A stretch of DNA of 64,000 bases from Oscillospiraceae bacterium (GCA_015066635.1 SVOA01000007.1:1-64000), one strand, 5' to 3'; numbered from the stretch's first letter, positions 51,324 to 60,200 are shown. Made by a program: numbers and translations. Notes: generated by a model not told the origin, from the letters alone.

Positions 51324-52085
51324 TTATGCAGCGATGTACTTGTCAACAACCTTCTGTACGCTGCCGTCGGCGATGAGCTCCTTGAGAGCTGCGTCAACCT
51401 TATCTTTAAGCTCTGTGTTATTCTTTGCAAAGCAGATTGCATAGTCCTCGGTAACATATTCCGTCTCGAGAATTGCAAGGCCCTCGTTTGCCTCAACATA
51501 CTTCTTTGCGGGCTCGTTGTCGATAATAACGCAGTCAACCTTGCCGTTAAGAAGCGCCTGAACCGCTACTGCACCGTTCTCAAACTCGATAACGTTTCCG
51601 TTGTCGTTGCCGTCATCGTCCTTGCCGTAGTCGTCAGCTGCATAAATTGAACCTGTTGTTGCTATCTGAACGCCTATCTTTTTGCCTGCAATATCGTCAA
51701 GGGTCTGAATTTCCGAGCCCTCTTTGATAATAACAACCTGAACGCCCGTTGCATAGCTTGTTGAGAAGTCAACAGACTCAAGTCTCTCGTCCGTAACGGT
51801 CATACCTGCCATACCCATATCGTACTTGCCTGCCTGAACGCCGGGGATAATTGAGTTGAAGTCAACGTCCTCGATAACGAGCTCCATACCGAGCTTGTCA
51901 GCGATAAGCTGTGCGATTTCTGCGTCGATACCTACAATAGCGTCGCCCTCGTGATACTCATAAGGCGGGAACTCTGCATTGGTAGCCATTGTGAGTGTTT
52001 CTGTCTTTGCGCCGCATGAAGCAAATACAAGTGCAACAAGTGCAAGCGTCATAACGCAAGCTAAAATTTTAAAAGTCTTTTTCAT
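51324..52085 (-). CDS. Polar amino-acid binding lipoprotein
   Basis: A 253-residue type II periplasmic-type binding protein (SBP_bac_3). Lipobox FASC with Cys24 as lipid anchor; then MATNAEFPPYEY, the ligand-loop motif common in this family, and YDMGMAGMTVTDER, which binds the amino-acid carboxylate. A loop rich in Asp and Asn (DDYGKDDDGNDNGN) is inserted around residue 155. The ligand is a polar amino acid or cystine; it cannot be fixed by eye. Start follows GGAGG. Confidence 0.93.
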   Translation of the reverse strand: MKKTFKILACVMTLALVALVFASCGAKTETLTMATNAEFPPYEYHEGDAIVGIDAEIAQLIADKLGMELVIEDVDFNSIIPGVQAGKYDMGMAGMTVTDERLESVDFSTSYATGVQVVIIKEGSEIQTLDDIAGKKIGVQIATTGSIYAADDYGKDDDGNDNGNVIEFENGAVAVQALLNGKVDCVIIDNEPAKKYVEANEGLAILETEYVTEDYAICFAKNNTELKDKVDAALKELIADGSVQKVVDKYIAA

Positions 52086-52118
52086 TTATTTTTCCTCCAA
52101 AAAATAATTTATGCGCAC

Positions 52119-52147
52119 ATTATATATTATAATGTATAAAAATGCAA
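52119..52147 (-). promoter_or_regulatory. Promoter of the polar amino-acid ABC operon
   Basis: Minus-strand TTGCAT (52142-52147) and TATAAT (52119-52124), 17-bp spacer. Confidence 0.78.
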
Positions 52148-52160
52148 GTATTTTGTAAAT

Positions 52161-52625
52161 TTATGAATTATTATTTTCTTCTCCGCCGTTTTCCTTTTCC
52201 TTTCTGAAAATAAACAGTTTTGAAAAAACATAGTTCAGAATTACTACCGCAACCGAAACTATAAGCTTGGCGGCCATGCCGTCAATACCTAAAATCTCGG
52301 CGTCAAGACCGAGCTTTACGAGAAGCGGAACTCCGACTATCTCGAGCACTCCCGTAAACGCCCTCGCACCGACAAAGGAAACAAATTCCCGTGCAAGCGT
52401 TTTTATCTCAAAGCTTTTGCTCCGGAAAACCCATATCTTGTTTGTGATAAAGGCGAACAGCACTCCCGCCGTCCACGCAACGGCATTTGACACGCCTATC
52501 GACACACCGAAAACCTCGACAAACAGGGTGTAAACCGCCCAGTTTACAAAGGTTGTCAGCACGCCGAAAATAATATACACGATAATCTCGCGGTATTTTT
52601 TTAGAAGCTCTCTGATTTTTTCCAT
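52161..52625 (-). CDS. GtrA family membrane protein
   Basis: A 154-residue protein with four membrane segments and the GtrA-like pattern (FGVLTTFVNWAVYTLF at the start, AVAWTAGVLFAFITNKIWVF in the middle). GtrA proteins help move polyprenyl-linked sugars for surface polysaccharides. ATG 52625 is chosen over an in-frame GTG three codons earlier. It overlaps the previous gene's stop region slightly, so the two are co-transcribed. Confidence 0.85.
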   Translation of the reverse strand: MEKIRELLKKYREIIVYIIFGVLTTFVNWAVYTLFVEVFGVSIGVSNAVAWTAGVLFAFITNKIWVFRSKSFEIKTLAREFVSFVGARAFTGVLEIVGVPLLVKLGLDAEILGIDGMAAKLIVSVAVVILNYVFSKLFIFRKEKENGGEENNNS

Positions 52626-52627
52626 TG

Positions 52628-53629
52628 TTACCACTCAAGCATTATTTCGGGCGACTCGATAAGCTCGTCAAATCTGTTGAGGAAGGGAACTATATCGGGA
52701 AAACCGCCTATCTTATGGTCAAATAAAAGAGTAAAGGGAAGAACCTTTATGGTCTTTAACTGAAGATTTCCGTTCTCATCCTTATATACCTTATCCTCGT
52801 CCCTTACTCTGCCGAAAGCCATAACCGAGGTTGTGGGCTGTAAAATGGGCGAAGTGGTTGCAAAGCCCTTGCCCGAATATATACTTCCGAGGTCGGACAG
52901 ACAGATAGTGCCTTCGCCTACGTCGTTGCCGTGAAGGACGTCATCATATTTCTCATATTTTTTATATTCTCTCCTGTCCTTCAGGGGAGGAAGATTTACC
53001 TTATGAGGCCCGATAAAGCTCGTAATTCCCGTTGCAATCGCCTGTAAGATATGTCCCCTGAGCGCAAGTCCCAGCATTCTATGCTTTGATACCTCGTAAA
53101 GCGCCATATCAAAGATGGTGTTGTTGAGTTTTCTCTCAAGTTCTTTAACCGCAGCGGCAATTTCGTCAAGACTTTTGCCGCCCACGTCGTGCAGAAGCAG
53201 AGGAAGCATTCTGCCGTCGGGAAGAATAACGGGCATTGAAACCTCAATTTTACCCTTATAGGTCAGCGTTCCGGTTGCGCTGAAGGGTCTGTATTTAAGA
53301 TGAGCATTGAGTATCGGAGCGCTCTTCAGGCACTCTGCGATAAGTCTTATCATAAACGTATTAAAGGAAATCTTAATCGGGCGCGAGGTATCGTTATGAA
53401 TCTTCTGATACACGTCCCACAGCTTTGTAACATCCGCTTCGCGCACAAAACCTGCGACAGGTATGGTTCTCTGCGAAATGGTCAGAGAATAACCCGTTGC
53501 CTTTCTGATAAAGTCGAAATTCTCTTTTCTTTCCTCAAGTTCATAAATTCTCTGCTTATTGAATTCGTCTTTTCTCGACTGGTTTTCTCTTTGATAACCT
53601 AAGGTATATTTTTTATAATCTCTGCTCAT
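52628..53629 (-). CDS. Free-standing 2-oxoacid dehydrogenase E2-like acyltransferase domain
   Basis: A 333-residue protein resembling the catalytic domain of E2 acyltransferases (chloramphenicol acetyltransferase fold). NTFMIRLIAECLKSAPILNAH and TLLFDHKIGGFPDIVPFLNRFDELIESPE match E2 landmarks. There is no lipoyl or E1/E3-binding domain, and the E2 motif HxxxDG is altered: His305 is kept but the Asp is Gly309. It is therefore unlikely to be a normal dehydrogenase subunit; an acyl transfer role with another carrier or a non-catalytic role is possible. GGGAGG precedes the ATG. Neighbours (GtrA, HD hydrolase) do not reveal a function. Confidence 0.75.
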   Translation of the reverse strand: MSRDYKKYTLGYQRENQSRKDEFNKQRIYELEERKENFDFIRKATGYSLTISQRTIPVAGFVREADVTKLWDVYQKIHNDTSRPIKISFNTFMIRLIAECLKSAPILNAHLKYRPFSATGTLTYKGKIEVSMPVILPDGRMLPLLLHDVGGKSLDEIAAAVKELERKLNNTIFDMALYEVSKHRMLGLALRGHILQAIATGITSFIGPHKVNLPPLKDRREYKKYEKYDDVLHGNDVGEGTICLSDLGSIYSGKGFATTSPILQPTTSVMAFGRVRDEDKVYKDENGNLQLKTIKVLPFTLLFDHKIGGFPDIVPFLNRFDELIESPEIMLEW

Positions 53630-53647
53630 ATTTCCTCCCGAAGAGTT

Positions 53648-54208
53648 TTATTCTGTCTGTTGTATTTCATCCTCAAGCGTCCGAAACAGGTCAAGGAATT
53701 CCTTTTCCGTTTCTCTGAAACCCGAAATGCCCTTTGTAACGTCAATTTTTATGTCGGGCGCTCTGTCGAAAAGCTCCTCGCCGTTAAAGGTCAAAAATTC
53801 ATGGTAAAGCATGGCGTCGTCGATAAGTCTCGCCTTGCTCCTCTCCTCCTCTGTAATCTCCGGAGAAATGAATTTTGAAAAGATGATGTCCTGATATTTC
53901 TTCTCAATTTCGGAAAACTCGGGAATTTTCATTTTCAGCGGTCTTGTCATATCGCCGATATACGCCTCCGCCGCGTCGTGAAGCAGACACAGAAGCTGTA
54001 CTCTGCAATCAAACCCTCTCTGCTTTGCCTCATATGCACAGTTGAGCGAGTGCCTTGCAACCGAAAAGAAGGTATCAAAATGACCGTTTGCCCGTGTGAG
54101 CATTGACAGCGAGTGAGCAATATCCTCTATTCCGATATTATCCCACTTCGGCTCCGACGGGTCAAAGCGTATATGCGTTATGGTTGAAATTTTATTTTTA
54201 TCGACCAC
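53648..54208 (-). CDS. HD-domain phosphohydrolase, YfbR-like
   Basis: A 186-residue HD-superfamily enzyme. Metal ligands are visible in SVARHS, CLLHDAAEAYIGD and the C-terminal IDDAML. YfbR-type proteins remove phosphate from deoxynucleoside 5'-monophosphates, and the length is close (about 200). The start is GTG 54208 with GGTGA before it. It has its own promoter and leads an operon with the E2-like gene and the GtrA gene. Confidence 0.82.
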   Translation of the reverse strand: MVDKNKISTITHIRFDPSEPKWDNIGIEDIAHSLSMLTRANGHFDTFFSVARHSLNCAYEAKQRGFDCRVQLLCLLHDAAEAYIGDMTRPLKMKIPEFSEIEKKYQDIIFSKFISPEITEEERSKARLIDDAMLYHEFLTFNGEELFDRAPDIKIDVTKGISGFRETEKEFLDLFRTLEDEIQQTE

Positions 54209-54224
54209 TTAAATCACCGCACCT

Positions 54225-54253
54225 ATTTTACTGTATTTATTGTAATTTTGCAA
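54225..54253 (-). promoter_or_regulatory. Promoter of the HD-domain operon
   Basis: Minus-strand TTGCAA (54248-54253) and TAAAAT (54225-54230), 17-bp spacer. Confidence 0.7.
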
Positions 54254-54270
54254 CTGTAATAATATAATAT

Positions 54271-54299
54271 TTGCAGTTGCCGTCTTTTTTTGGTATTAT
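54271..54299 (+). promoter_or_regulatory. Promoter of the radical SAM gene
   Basis: TTGCAG (54271-54276) and TATTAT (54294-54299), 17-bp spacer. GCAACTG (54250-54256) and CAGTTGC (54274-54280) form an inverted repeat that links both divergent -35 regions. Confidence 0.7.
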
Positions 54300-54317
54300 T
54301 TTTACGGAGTTGATTAT

Positions 54318-55199
54318 ATGCTGCCCGTTTATCTGTCATTAAATGAATATCTGACACAGCGTTTCGGCGAAAAGCTTTATAAGCTTTCGCTTGATACGGG
54401 TTTTACCTGTCCGAACCGCGACGGCACGGCGGGTACGGGCGGCTGTATTTTCTGTTCCGAGGGAGGCAGCGGCGAATTTGCCGAGAAAACACCCGATATT
54501 AACGAAAGTATAGAAAAAGCCAAAAATCAGGTCAACGGGAAATTCAGAGGCAGCAGATATATCGCCTATTTCCAGTCATATTCTGCGACTTACGCGCCTT
54601 TGGAAAAACTTGAAGAAATGTTCTTTACCGCCGCGGCAAGGGACGATATTGCCGCCGTTTCAATAGCTACGCGTCCCGACTGCCTCGGAGATGAGGTGCT
54701 CGGCTTATTAAACCGTCTGAATTCCGTAAAGCCCGTCTTTGTCGAGCTCGGACTGCAGACCGTTCACGAAGAAACGGCAAAGCTCATTAACCGTTGTTAC
54801 CCTTTAAGCGACTATGACCGCGCTGTTAAAAAGCTTAAAGAAATCGGTATAAACACCGTCGTCCATATCATACTCGGACTCCCCGGCGAGAGCCGCGAAA
54901 TGATGCTTGACACCGTCAGATATGTTGTCCGAAGCGGCGCCGACGGGATAAAGCTGCACCTTATGTATGTGCTAAAAAACACCGTGCTTGAAAAGATGTA
55001 CCTTGCGGGCGAATTCAGCACGCTGACGCTTGAGGAATACGCTGACATACTCTGCGAGTGCATTAAAATCATACCGAATAATACTGTAATTCACAGACTG
55101 ACGGGCGACCCGCCTAAAAAACTGCTTGTCGCTCCCGAATGGTCGGCGGATAAAAAGAAGGTACTTAACTATATAAACAGGAGAATATCCGAAATATAA
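54318..55199 (+). CDS. TIGR01212-type radical SAM protein (YhcC-like)
   Basis: A 293-residue radical SAM protein. The cluster motif is the extended type, Cys31-x11-Cys43-x2-Cys46 (CPNRDGTAGTGGCIFC), characteristic of the YhcC/YtqA family. VFVELGLQTVHEETAKLINRCY and ILGLPGESREMMLDT are further family motifs. A role in tRNA modification has been suggested for relatives; here it is not proven. GGAG precedes the ATG. Monocistronic, ended by a strong terminator. Confidence 0.9.
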   Translation: MLPVYLSLNEYLTQRFGEKLYKLSLDTGFTCPNRDGTAGTGGCIFCSEGGSGEFAEKTPDINESIEKAKNQVNGKFRGSRYIAYFQSYSATYAPLEKLEEMFFTAAARDDIAAVSIATRPDCLGDEVLGLLNRLNSVKPVFVELGLQTVHEETAKLINRCYPLSDYDRAVKKLKEIGINTVVHIILGLPGESREMMLDTVRYVVRSGADGIKLHLMYVLKNTVLEKMYLAGEFSTLTLEEYADILCECIKIIPNNTVIHRLTGDPPKKLLVAPEWSADKKKVLNYINRRISEI

Positions 55200-55200
55200 A

Positions 55201-55230
55201 AAGACGGGACAGCGCTCTGTCCCGTCTTTT
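55201..55230. terminator. Bidirectional terminator
   Basis: AAGACGGGACAG (55201-55212) pairs perfectly with CTGTCCCGTCTT (55217-55228) with flanking A and T runs; shared by the radical SAM gene and the convergent flavoprotein gene. Confidence 0.92.
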
Positions 55231-55243
55231 ATTATGATTATTA

Positions 55244-56614
55244 TTACATTTCCGAGAGAATATGCCTTGCGACATAAACTCCGCTTGCCGAGGCGTGAGA
55301 CAGAGAGTGCGTAACTCCCGAGCCGTCTCCGATAACGTAAAGTCCCTTCTGTTTGGTCTGAAGGTTACTGTCAAGCTCGACCTCCATATTGTAGAACTTA
55401 ACCTCAACGCCGTACAGAAGCGTATCGTCGTTTGCAGTACCCGGCGCAATTTTGTCGAGCGCATAAATCATCTCGATAATACCGTCAAGAATTCTCTTGG
55501 GTATTACAAGACTCAGGTCGCCCGGCGTCGCCGCAAGAGTGGGAACAACGTAGCTCTCATTGATTCTGTTCTCGTTACTGCGTCTGCCCCTCGTAAGGTC
55601 GCCGAAGCGCTGAACTATAACTCCGCCGCCGAGCATATTGGAAAGTCTCGCTATACTCTCGCCGTAGCCGTTGCTGTCCTTGAACGGCTCGGAAAAATGC
55701 TTGCTTACAAGCAGGGCAAAATTCGTGTTTTCCGTATGAAGCTTCGGGTCCTCGTAGCTGTGGCCGTTGACAGTAACAATTCCGTTTGTATTCTCGTTTA
55801 CTACAACTCCGTGAGGATTCATACAGAAGGTTCTGACAAGGTCCTCAAACTGCTTTGTGCGGTAAACTATCTTGCTCTCGTACAATTCGTCGGTAAGGTG
55901 TGAAAAGACCTCTGCGGGCAGTTCAACCCTGACGCCTATATCAACGCGGTTTGACTTGGTGGGGATGTCCATTTCCCTGCAGACGCTCTCCATCCATTTG
56001 CTTCCGCTTCTGCCTACCGAAACAATGCACTTGTCGGCGGTATATGTTTCCTTGCCTGCCGTGATTTCAAAGCCCTTGCCTTTTTTCTTTACGGAGGTTA
56101 CGGCTGTACGGAATTTGAAATCGACCTTGTCTTTAAGGTAATTGTAGATATTTTCAAGGACGATATAGTTTATATCCGTTCCGAGATGTCTTACCTGTGC
56201 GTCAAGAAGGTGCAAATCGTTTTCAAAGCATTTCTTTTTAATCGCCGTGTTTGCGGTGGAATAAAGCTTTGTTCCCTCTCCGCCGTGCTTTAAGTTGATT
56301 TCGTCAACATAGCGCATAAGGTCTATTGCTTCCTTTTTGCCTATATGCTCGTAAAGCGTACCGCCGAACTGATTGGTAATATTGTATTTGCCGTCCGAAA
56401 ATGCTCCCGCTCCGCCGAAGCCGCTCATTATAGCGCAGGTCGGGCATTTGATGCAGGACTTGACCTTTTTGCCGTCAATGGGGCACTTTCTCCTGTTTAA
56501 CGGGTTGCCGAGCTCAAACACGGCAATTTTAAGTCCCCTGTCAGCCTTAACAAGCTCATAAGCCGAGAAAATTCCTCCGGGACCTGCTCCGATAATGATA
56601 ATGTCGTACTTCAT
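55244..56614 (-). CDS. COG2509-type FAD-dependent dehydrogenase
   Basis: A 456-residue flavoprotein of unknown substrate. FAD is bound through IIIGAGPGGIFSAYEL at the N terminus and GLYVIGDGSGVTHSLSHASASG at the C terminus. A cysteine-rich stretch (CPIDGKKVKSCIKCPTCAIMSGFGGAG, about 42-70) is typical of this family and might hold a metal centre. No membrane segment. GGAGAC precedes the ATG. It follows the nrd group but is separated by two hairpins, so it is probably a separate unit. Confidence 0.88.
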   Translation of the reverse strand: MKYDIIIIGAGPGGIFSAYELVKADRGLKIAVFELGNPLNRRKCPIDGKKVKSCIKCPTCAIMSGFGGAGAFSDGKYNITNQFGGTLYEHIGKKEAIDLMRYVDEINLKHGGEGTKLYSTANTAIKKKCFENDLHLLDAQVRHLGTDINYIVLENIYNYLKDKVDFKFRTAVTSVKKKGKGFEITAGKETYTADKCIVSVGRSGSKWMESVCREMDIPTKSNRVDIGVRVELPAEVFSHLTDELYESKIVYRTKQFEDLVRTFCMNPHGVVVNENTNGIVTVNGHSYEDPKLHTENTNFALLVSKHFSEPFKDSNGYGESIARLSNMLGGGVIVQRFGDLTRGRRSNENRINESYVVPTLAATPGDLSLVIPKRILDGIIEMIYALDKIAPGTANDDTLLYGVEVKFYNMEVELDSNLQTKQKGLYVIGDGSGVTHSLSHASASGVYVARHILSEM

Positions 56615-56646
56615 CTAAAACGTCTCCGTTTCTTTACATAATAAAT

Positions 56647-56676
56647 GCAGGGCATCTGCGCGGGCAAATGCCCTGC
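56647..56676 (-). other. Hairpin in the leader of the COG2509 gene
   Basis: GCAGGGCA (56647-56654) pairs with TGCCCTGC (56669-56676), 33 bases upstream of the ATG at 56614. No U-run follows, so its role is unclear. Confidence 0.5.
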
Positions 56677-56776
56677 TTAATATCGCGTTTAACGTAATAA
56701 GCAGATTTCAAAACCGATTATTACAATATATTTTAGCATATTGCCGCATAAATTTCAATAAGTTTTGAGAATTTTG

Positions 56777-56812
56777 AAAAGCAGGCAGAATTTTTAAACT
56801 CTGCCTGCTTTT
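56777..56812 (-). terminator. Terminator of the nrdD-trxB unit
   Basis: AAAAGCAGGCAGA (56777-56789) pairs with TCTGCCTGCTTTT (56800-56812), 34 bases past the trxB stop, followed by a short T-run. Confidence 0.75.
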
Positions 56813-56845
56813 TCAATAAGAAAGAAAAAAGAAAAAAGGAACATA

Positions 56846-57757
56846 TTATAACTCGTCAATATATCTGCACGCTGCGAGCGCCGCAACGGCACCGTCAGCC
56901 GCCGCCGTGGTAATCTGACGGATTTTCTTTGTCCTGCAGTCGCCTGCGGTATATACTCCGGGAGTCTTTGTCAGACAGTCCTCGCCGCTCGCAACATAGC
57001 CGTAGCCGTCAAGACCCGCTATATTCTCAAACGCCTTGTTGTCGGGCGCAAGACCTATTGCGATAAAAGCGCCGTCAAAGGAGATTTCCCTCTCCTCGCC
57101 CGTCTTTTCATTGACCGTAACCGCACCTTTAAGCTCGTCGCCGTCGCCTTTGAATTCCTTAATAACGGTATCAAAGACGAATTCGGCGTTACCTCTGGAC
57201 TTCAGAATCTCAACGAGTTTTTTCTCGCCCGTAAAGTCCGAAAGGTTCTGAATTACGGTTACCTTACTGCAGCTGTCGCAAAGAAGAATTGCCTCCTGCA
57301 GCGCGGAGTTGCCTCCGCCTACGACAATAACCTCCTTGCCCTCATAGAAAGCGCCATCGCATACTGCACAGAAAGAAATACCGTTGCCGGCATACTCCTC
57401 CTCATGAGGGACGCCGAGCATTCTGTGCTTTGCTCCCGTGGCTATGATAACTGCCTTTGCCTTATGCGCTCCCGAGTCGGTAATAACGGTCTTTTCGTTT
57501 CCGTTGTCAACTATTTTGACTGCCTCCTCGAGCTCGAATTCGGCTCCCTGAGAAACCGCCTGCTCAAAGAAACGGTCGGCAAGTTCGTTGCCGCTTATTC
57601 CCTCAAAACCAGGATAATTCTCTATCTTGGGCGAATAGGTTATCTGACCGCCGAAGCTTGCTTTCTCGATTAAGAGCACCGTTTTGTTTGCTCTGAGGGC
57701 ATACAGGGCTGCCGTCAAACCGGCAGGCCCTGCGCCTATAATTACTATATCATGCAT
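56846..57757 (-). CDS. trxB: Thioredoxin-disulfide reductase-like flavoprotein
   Basis: A 303-residue flavoenzyme of the low-molecular-weight TrxR family. FAD motif GAGPAGLTAALYA (8-20), redox pair Cys130/Cys133 (CAVCDG), and dinucleotide motif GGGNSA (147-152). The HRRxxxR element that holds the NADPH 2'-phosphate is replaced by IQNLSDFTGE, so NADPH preference is doubtful and NADH is possible. It begins 2 bases after the nrdD stop; the obvious partner is the glutaredoxin-like domain fused to NrdD. Confidence 0.9.
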   Translation of the reverse strand: MHDIVIIGAGPAGLTAALYALRANKTVLLIEKASFGGQITYSPKIENYPGFEGISGNELADRFFEQAVSQGAEFELEEAVKIVDNGNEKTVITDSGAHKAKAVIIATGAKHRMLGVPHEEEYAGNGISFCAVCDGAFYEGKEVIVVGGGNSALQEAILLCDSCSKVTVIQNLSDFTGEKKLVEILKSRGNAEFVFDTVIKEFKGDGDELKGAVTVNEKTGEEREISFDGAFIAIGLAPDNKAFENIAGLDGYGYVASGEDCLTKTPGVYTAGDCRTKKIRQITTAAADGAVAALAACRYIDEL

Positions 57758-57759
57758 TA

Positions 57760-60132
57760 TTATGCCTCAATATATTTTTTGATGTTTGAAACGTTGACGA
57801 ACTTCTCAACCTCGTCGGCTCTCTTGACATAGAGCGTCGGAGCCTGCTTGAGTCCGAGCTGTTTTGCAAGCTCGGGGTTGTCCTCAACGTAAACCTTTGA
57901 GTACTGAATTCCCGCCTTGTCAAGAAGCGAAGCCGCTACCTTGCAGTTGGGACAGGTCTTTGTAGCAAAGAGAAGGGTTGTGTCGCCCTCTACGAGCGGC
58001 GAGCATACTGCGGCATCGTCCGCCTTTACTTCATCCTTTGCGATTTCGCTCTTTACCGCAGACTTATGAATTACGTCATAGGTAACTCTGTCCTTATACT
58101 CCTGAACCTTACCGTCGTTCCAGTTCTGTACGGGACGGTAGTAACCGGTAATTCTCGAGTAAACCTCTGCCTTCTCTCCGCACTCGGGGCAGGTAAAGTG
58201 CTCGCCCGGAATATAGCCGTGGTCCTTACAAATTGAATATGTCGGAGAAATCGTGTAGTAGGGAAGCTTGTGATTTTCCGCTATCTTTCTGACAAGGTCC
58301 GCCGCAGATTTCCAGCTCGGGAGTTTCTCGCCGAGGAAAGCGTGGAATACCGTACCTGAGGTGTAGAGTGTCTGAATGTCATCCTGTATCGAAAGAGCCT
58401 CAAAGATGTCATCGGTATATCCGACAGGAAGGTTGGAAGAATTGGTATAGTAAGGAGTTCCGTTCATATTTGCAGTAATGATGTCGGGATAACGCTTAAC
58501 ATCATGCTTTGCAAGACGGTATGAGGTTGACTCTGCGGGAGTTGCCTCAAGGTTGTAAAGGTCGCCGTAAAGCTCCTGATAGTCTGACAGACGCTCTCTC
58601 ATATGATTAAGTGTCTTGATGGTAAACTCCTGAGTTTCCTTGTGCGTCATATCGGCGCGCAGCCACTTCGCATTGAGTCCCGCCTCGTTCATACCGAGCA
58701 GACCGATAGTTGAGAAATGGTTGTTAAATGTGCCGAGGTATCTCTTGGTATAGGGATAAAGTCCCTCGTCAAGAAGCTTTGTGATGATGGTTCTCTTAAC
58801 TTTAAGCGAACGCGCGGAAAGGTCCATCATATGGTCGAGGCGTCTGAAGAAGTCGCTCTCGTCAGTTGAGAGATATGCAAGTCTCGGCATATTGATAGTT
58901 ACAACGCCTACCGAACCCGTTGACTCGCCGCTTCCGAAGAAGCCGCCGCTCTTTTTACGGAGCTCGCGAAGGTCAAGACGGAGTCTGCAGCACATTGAAC
59001 GTACATCCGAGGGCTCCATATCCGAATTTATATAGTTTGAGAAGTAGGGAGTACCGTACTTTGCCGTCATTTCAAAGAGAAGCTTGTTATTCTCGCTCTC
59101 AGACCAGTCAAAGTCGCGGGTAATTGAGTATGTGGGAATAGGATACTGGAAGCCTCTGCCGTTGGCGTCGCCTTCTATCATAATCTCGATAAACGCCTTG
59201 TTTACCATATCCATTTCCTTTTTGCAGTCCTTGTACTTAAAGGGCATTTCCTTGCCGCCTACAATAGCGTTGAGCTCTGCAAGGTCGTTGGGAACGGTCC
59301 AGTCAAGAGTAACGTTTGTAAACGGTGCCTGAGTACCCCATCTTGACGGAGTGTTAACACCGTAGATGAAGGACTGTATGCACTGCTTGACCTCTTTGTA
59401 GGAAAGGTTGTCTGCCTTTACAAAGGGAGCAAGATATGTGTCAAATGATGAAAACGCCTGAGCGCCTGCCCACTCGTTCTGCATAATTCCGAGGAAGTTG
59501 ACCATCTGGTTGCAGAGAGTTGAAAGGTGGCTTGCGGGCGAGGATGTAATCTTGCCGGGAATACCGCCGAGTCCCTCCTGAATAAGCTGTTTTAAGGACC
59601 AGCCTGCGCAATAACCCGTAAGCATTGAAAGGTCGTGAATATGGATGTCGGCGTTCTTGTGTGCCTGAGCAATTTCGTCGTCGTAGATTTCGCTGAGCCA
59701 ATAGTTTGCGGTAATTGCGCCCGAGTTGGAAAGGATAAGTCCGCCTACCGAATAGGTAACGGTTGAATTCTCCTTAACTCTCCAGTCGGTAACGTTAACG
59801 TATGAGTCAACTATTTCCTTGTAGTCAAGGATGGTTGACTTCATATTTCTGAGCTTTTCACGCTGTCTTCTGTAAAGTATATATGCCTTTGCGACATCGG
59901 AGTAGCCCGCCTTGATGAGCACGTCCTCAACTGAGTCCTGAATATCCTCAACCGCGATAAGGTCGTTTGTGATTTTGGGCTCAAAGTCAGCCGTAACCTT
60001 TAACGCAAGTAAATCAATTACGCTGGGATGATACTGCTTTTCGCAGGCGTCGAAAGCCTTTGAAATGGCAACATTGATTTTTGACAAGTCAAAATCGGCA
60101 ACCGTGTTGTCTCGTTTAATAACCTGATACAT
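57760..60132 (-). CDS. nrdD: Anaerobic ribonucleoside-triphosphate reductase fused to a glutaredoxin-like domain
   Basis: Class III ribonucleotide reductase making dNTPs without oxygen. 790 residues: ATP-cone (about 1-90, allosteric), ten-stranded barrel with the catalytic cysteine loop, a C-terminal zinc site (SICKDHGY and CPEC), and the glycyl radical residue Gly663 in RITGYY. After this comes a linker and a glutaredoxin/NrdH-like domain with CPNC at 727-730 and cis-Pro motif QAPTLYV. The fusion suggests that electrons come from the redoxin (and TrxB next door) rather than from formate, as proposed for the NrdD2 type. Start 60132 follows AGAGAGG; codons upstream in frame fit less well. Promoter with NrdR box. 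Confidence 0.95.
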   Translation of the reverse strand: MYQVIKRDNTVADFDLSKINVAISKAFDACEKQYHPSVIDLLALKVTADFEPKITNDLIAVEDIQDSVEDVLIKAGYSDVAKAYILYRRQREKLRNMKSTILDYKEIVDSYVNVTDWRVKENSTVTYSVGGLILSNSGAITANYWLSEIYDDEIAQAHKNADIHIHDLSMLTGYCAGWSLKQLIQEGLGGIPGKITSSPASHLSTLCNQMVNFLGIMQNEWAGAQAFSSFDTYLAPFVKADNLSYKEVKQCIQSFIYGVNTPSRWGTQAPFTNVTLDWTVPNDLAELNAIVGGKEMPFKYKDCKKEMDMVNKAFIEIMIEGDANGRGFQYPIPTYSITRDFDWSESENNKLLFEMTAKYGTPYFSNYINSDMEPSDVRSMCCRLRLDLRELRKKSGGFFGSGESTGSVGVVTINMPRLAYLSTDESDFFRRLDHMMDLSARSLKVKRTIITKLLDEGLYPYTKRYLGTFNNHFSTIGLLGMNEAGLNAKWLRADMTHKETQEFTIKTLNHMRERLSDYQELYGDLYNLEATPAESTSYRLAKHDVKRYPDIITANMNGTPYYTNSSNLPVGYTDDIFEALSIQDDIQTLYTSGTVFHAFLGEKLPSWKSAADLVRKIAENHKLPYYTISPTYSICKDHGYIPGEHFTCPECGEKAEVYSRITGYYRPVQNWNDGKVQEYKDRVTYDVIHKSAVKSEIAKDEVKADDAAVCSPLVEGDTTLLFATKTCPNCKVAASLLDKAGIQYSKVYVEDNPELAKQLGLKQAPTLYVKRADEVEKFVNVSNIKKYIEA

Positions 60133-60200
60133 TTTTTCCATACCTCTCTTTTCTTCATATTGCATTATTAAAATTAAAGTTTTTAAACGACATTGACAAT

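Noticed and set aside
52628..53629. Pyruvate or branched-chain dehydrogenase E2 subunit
   Set aside because: No lipoyl domain, altered catalytic motif and no E1 or E3 genes nearby.
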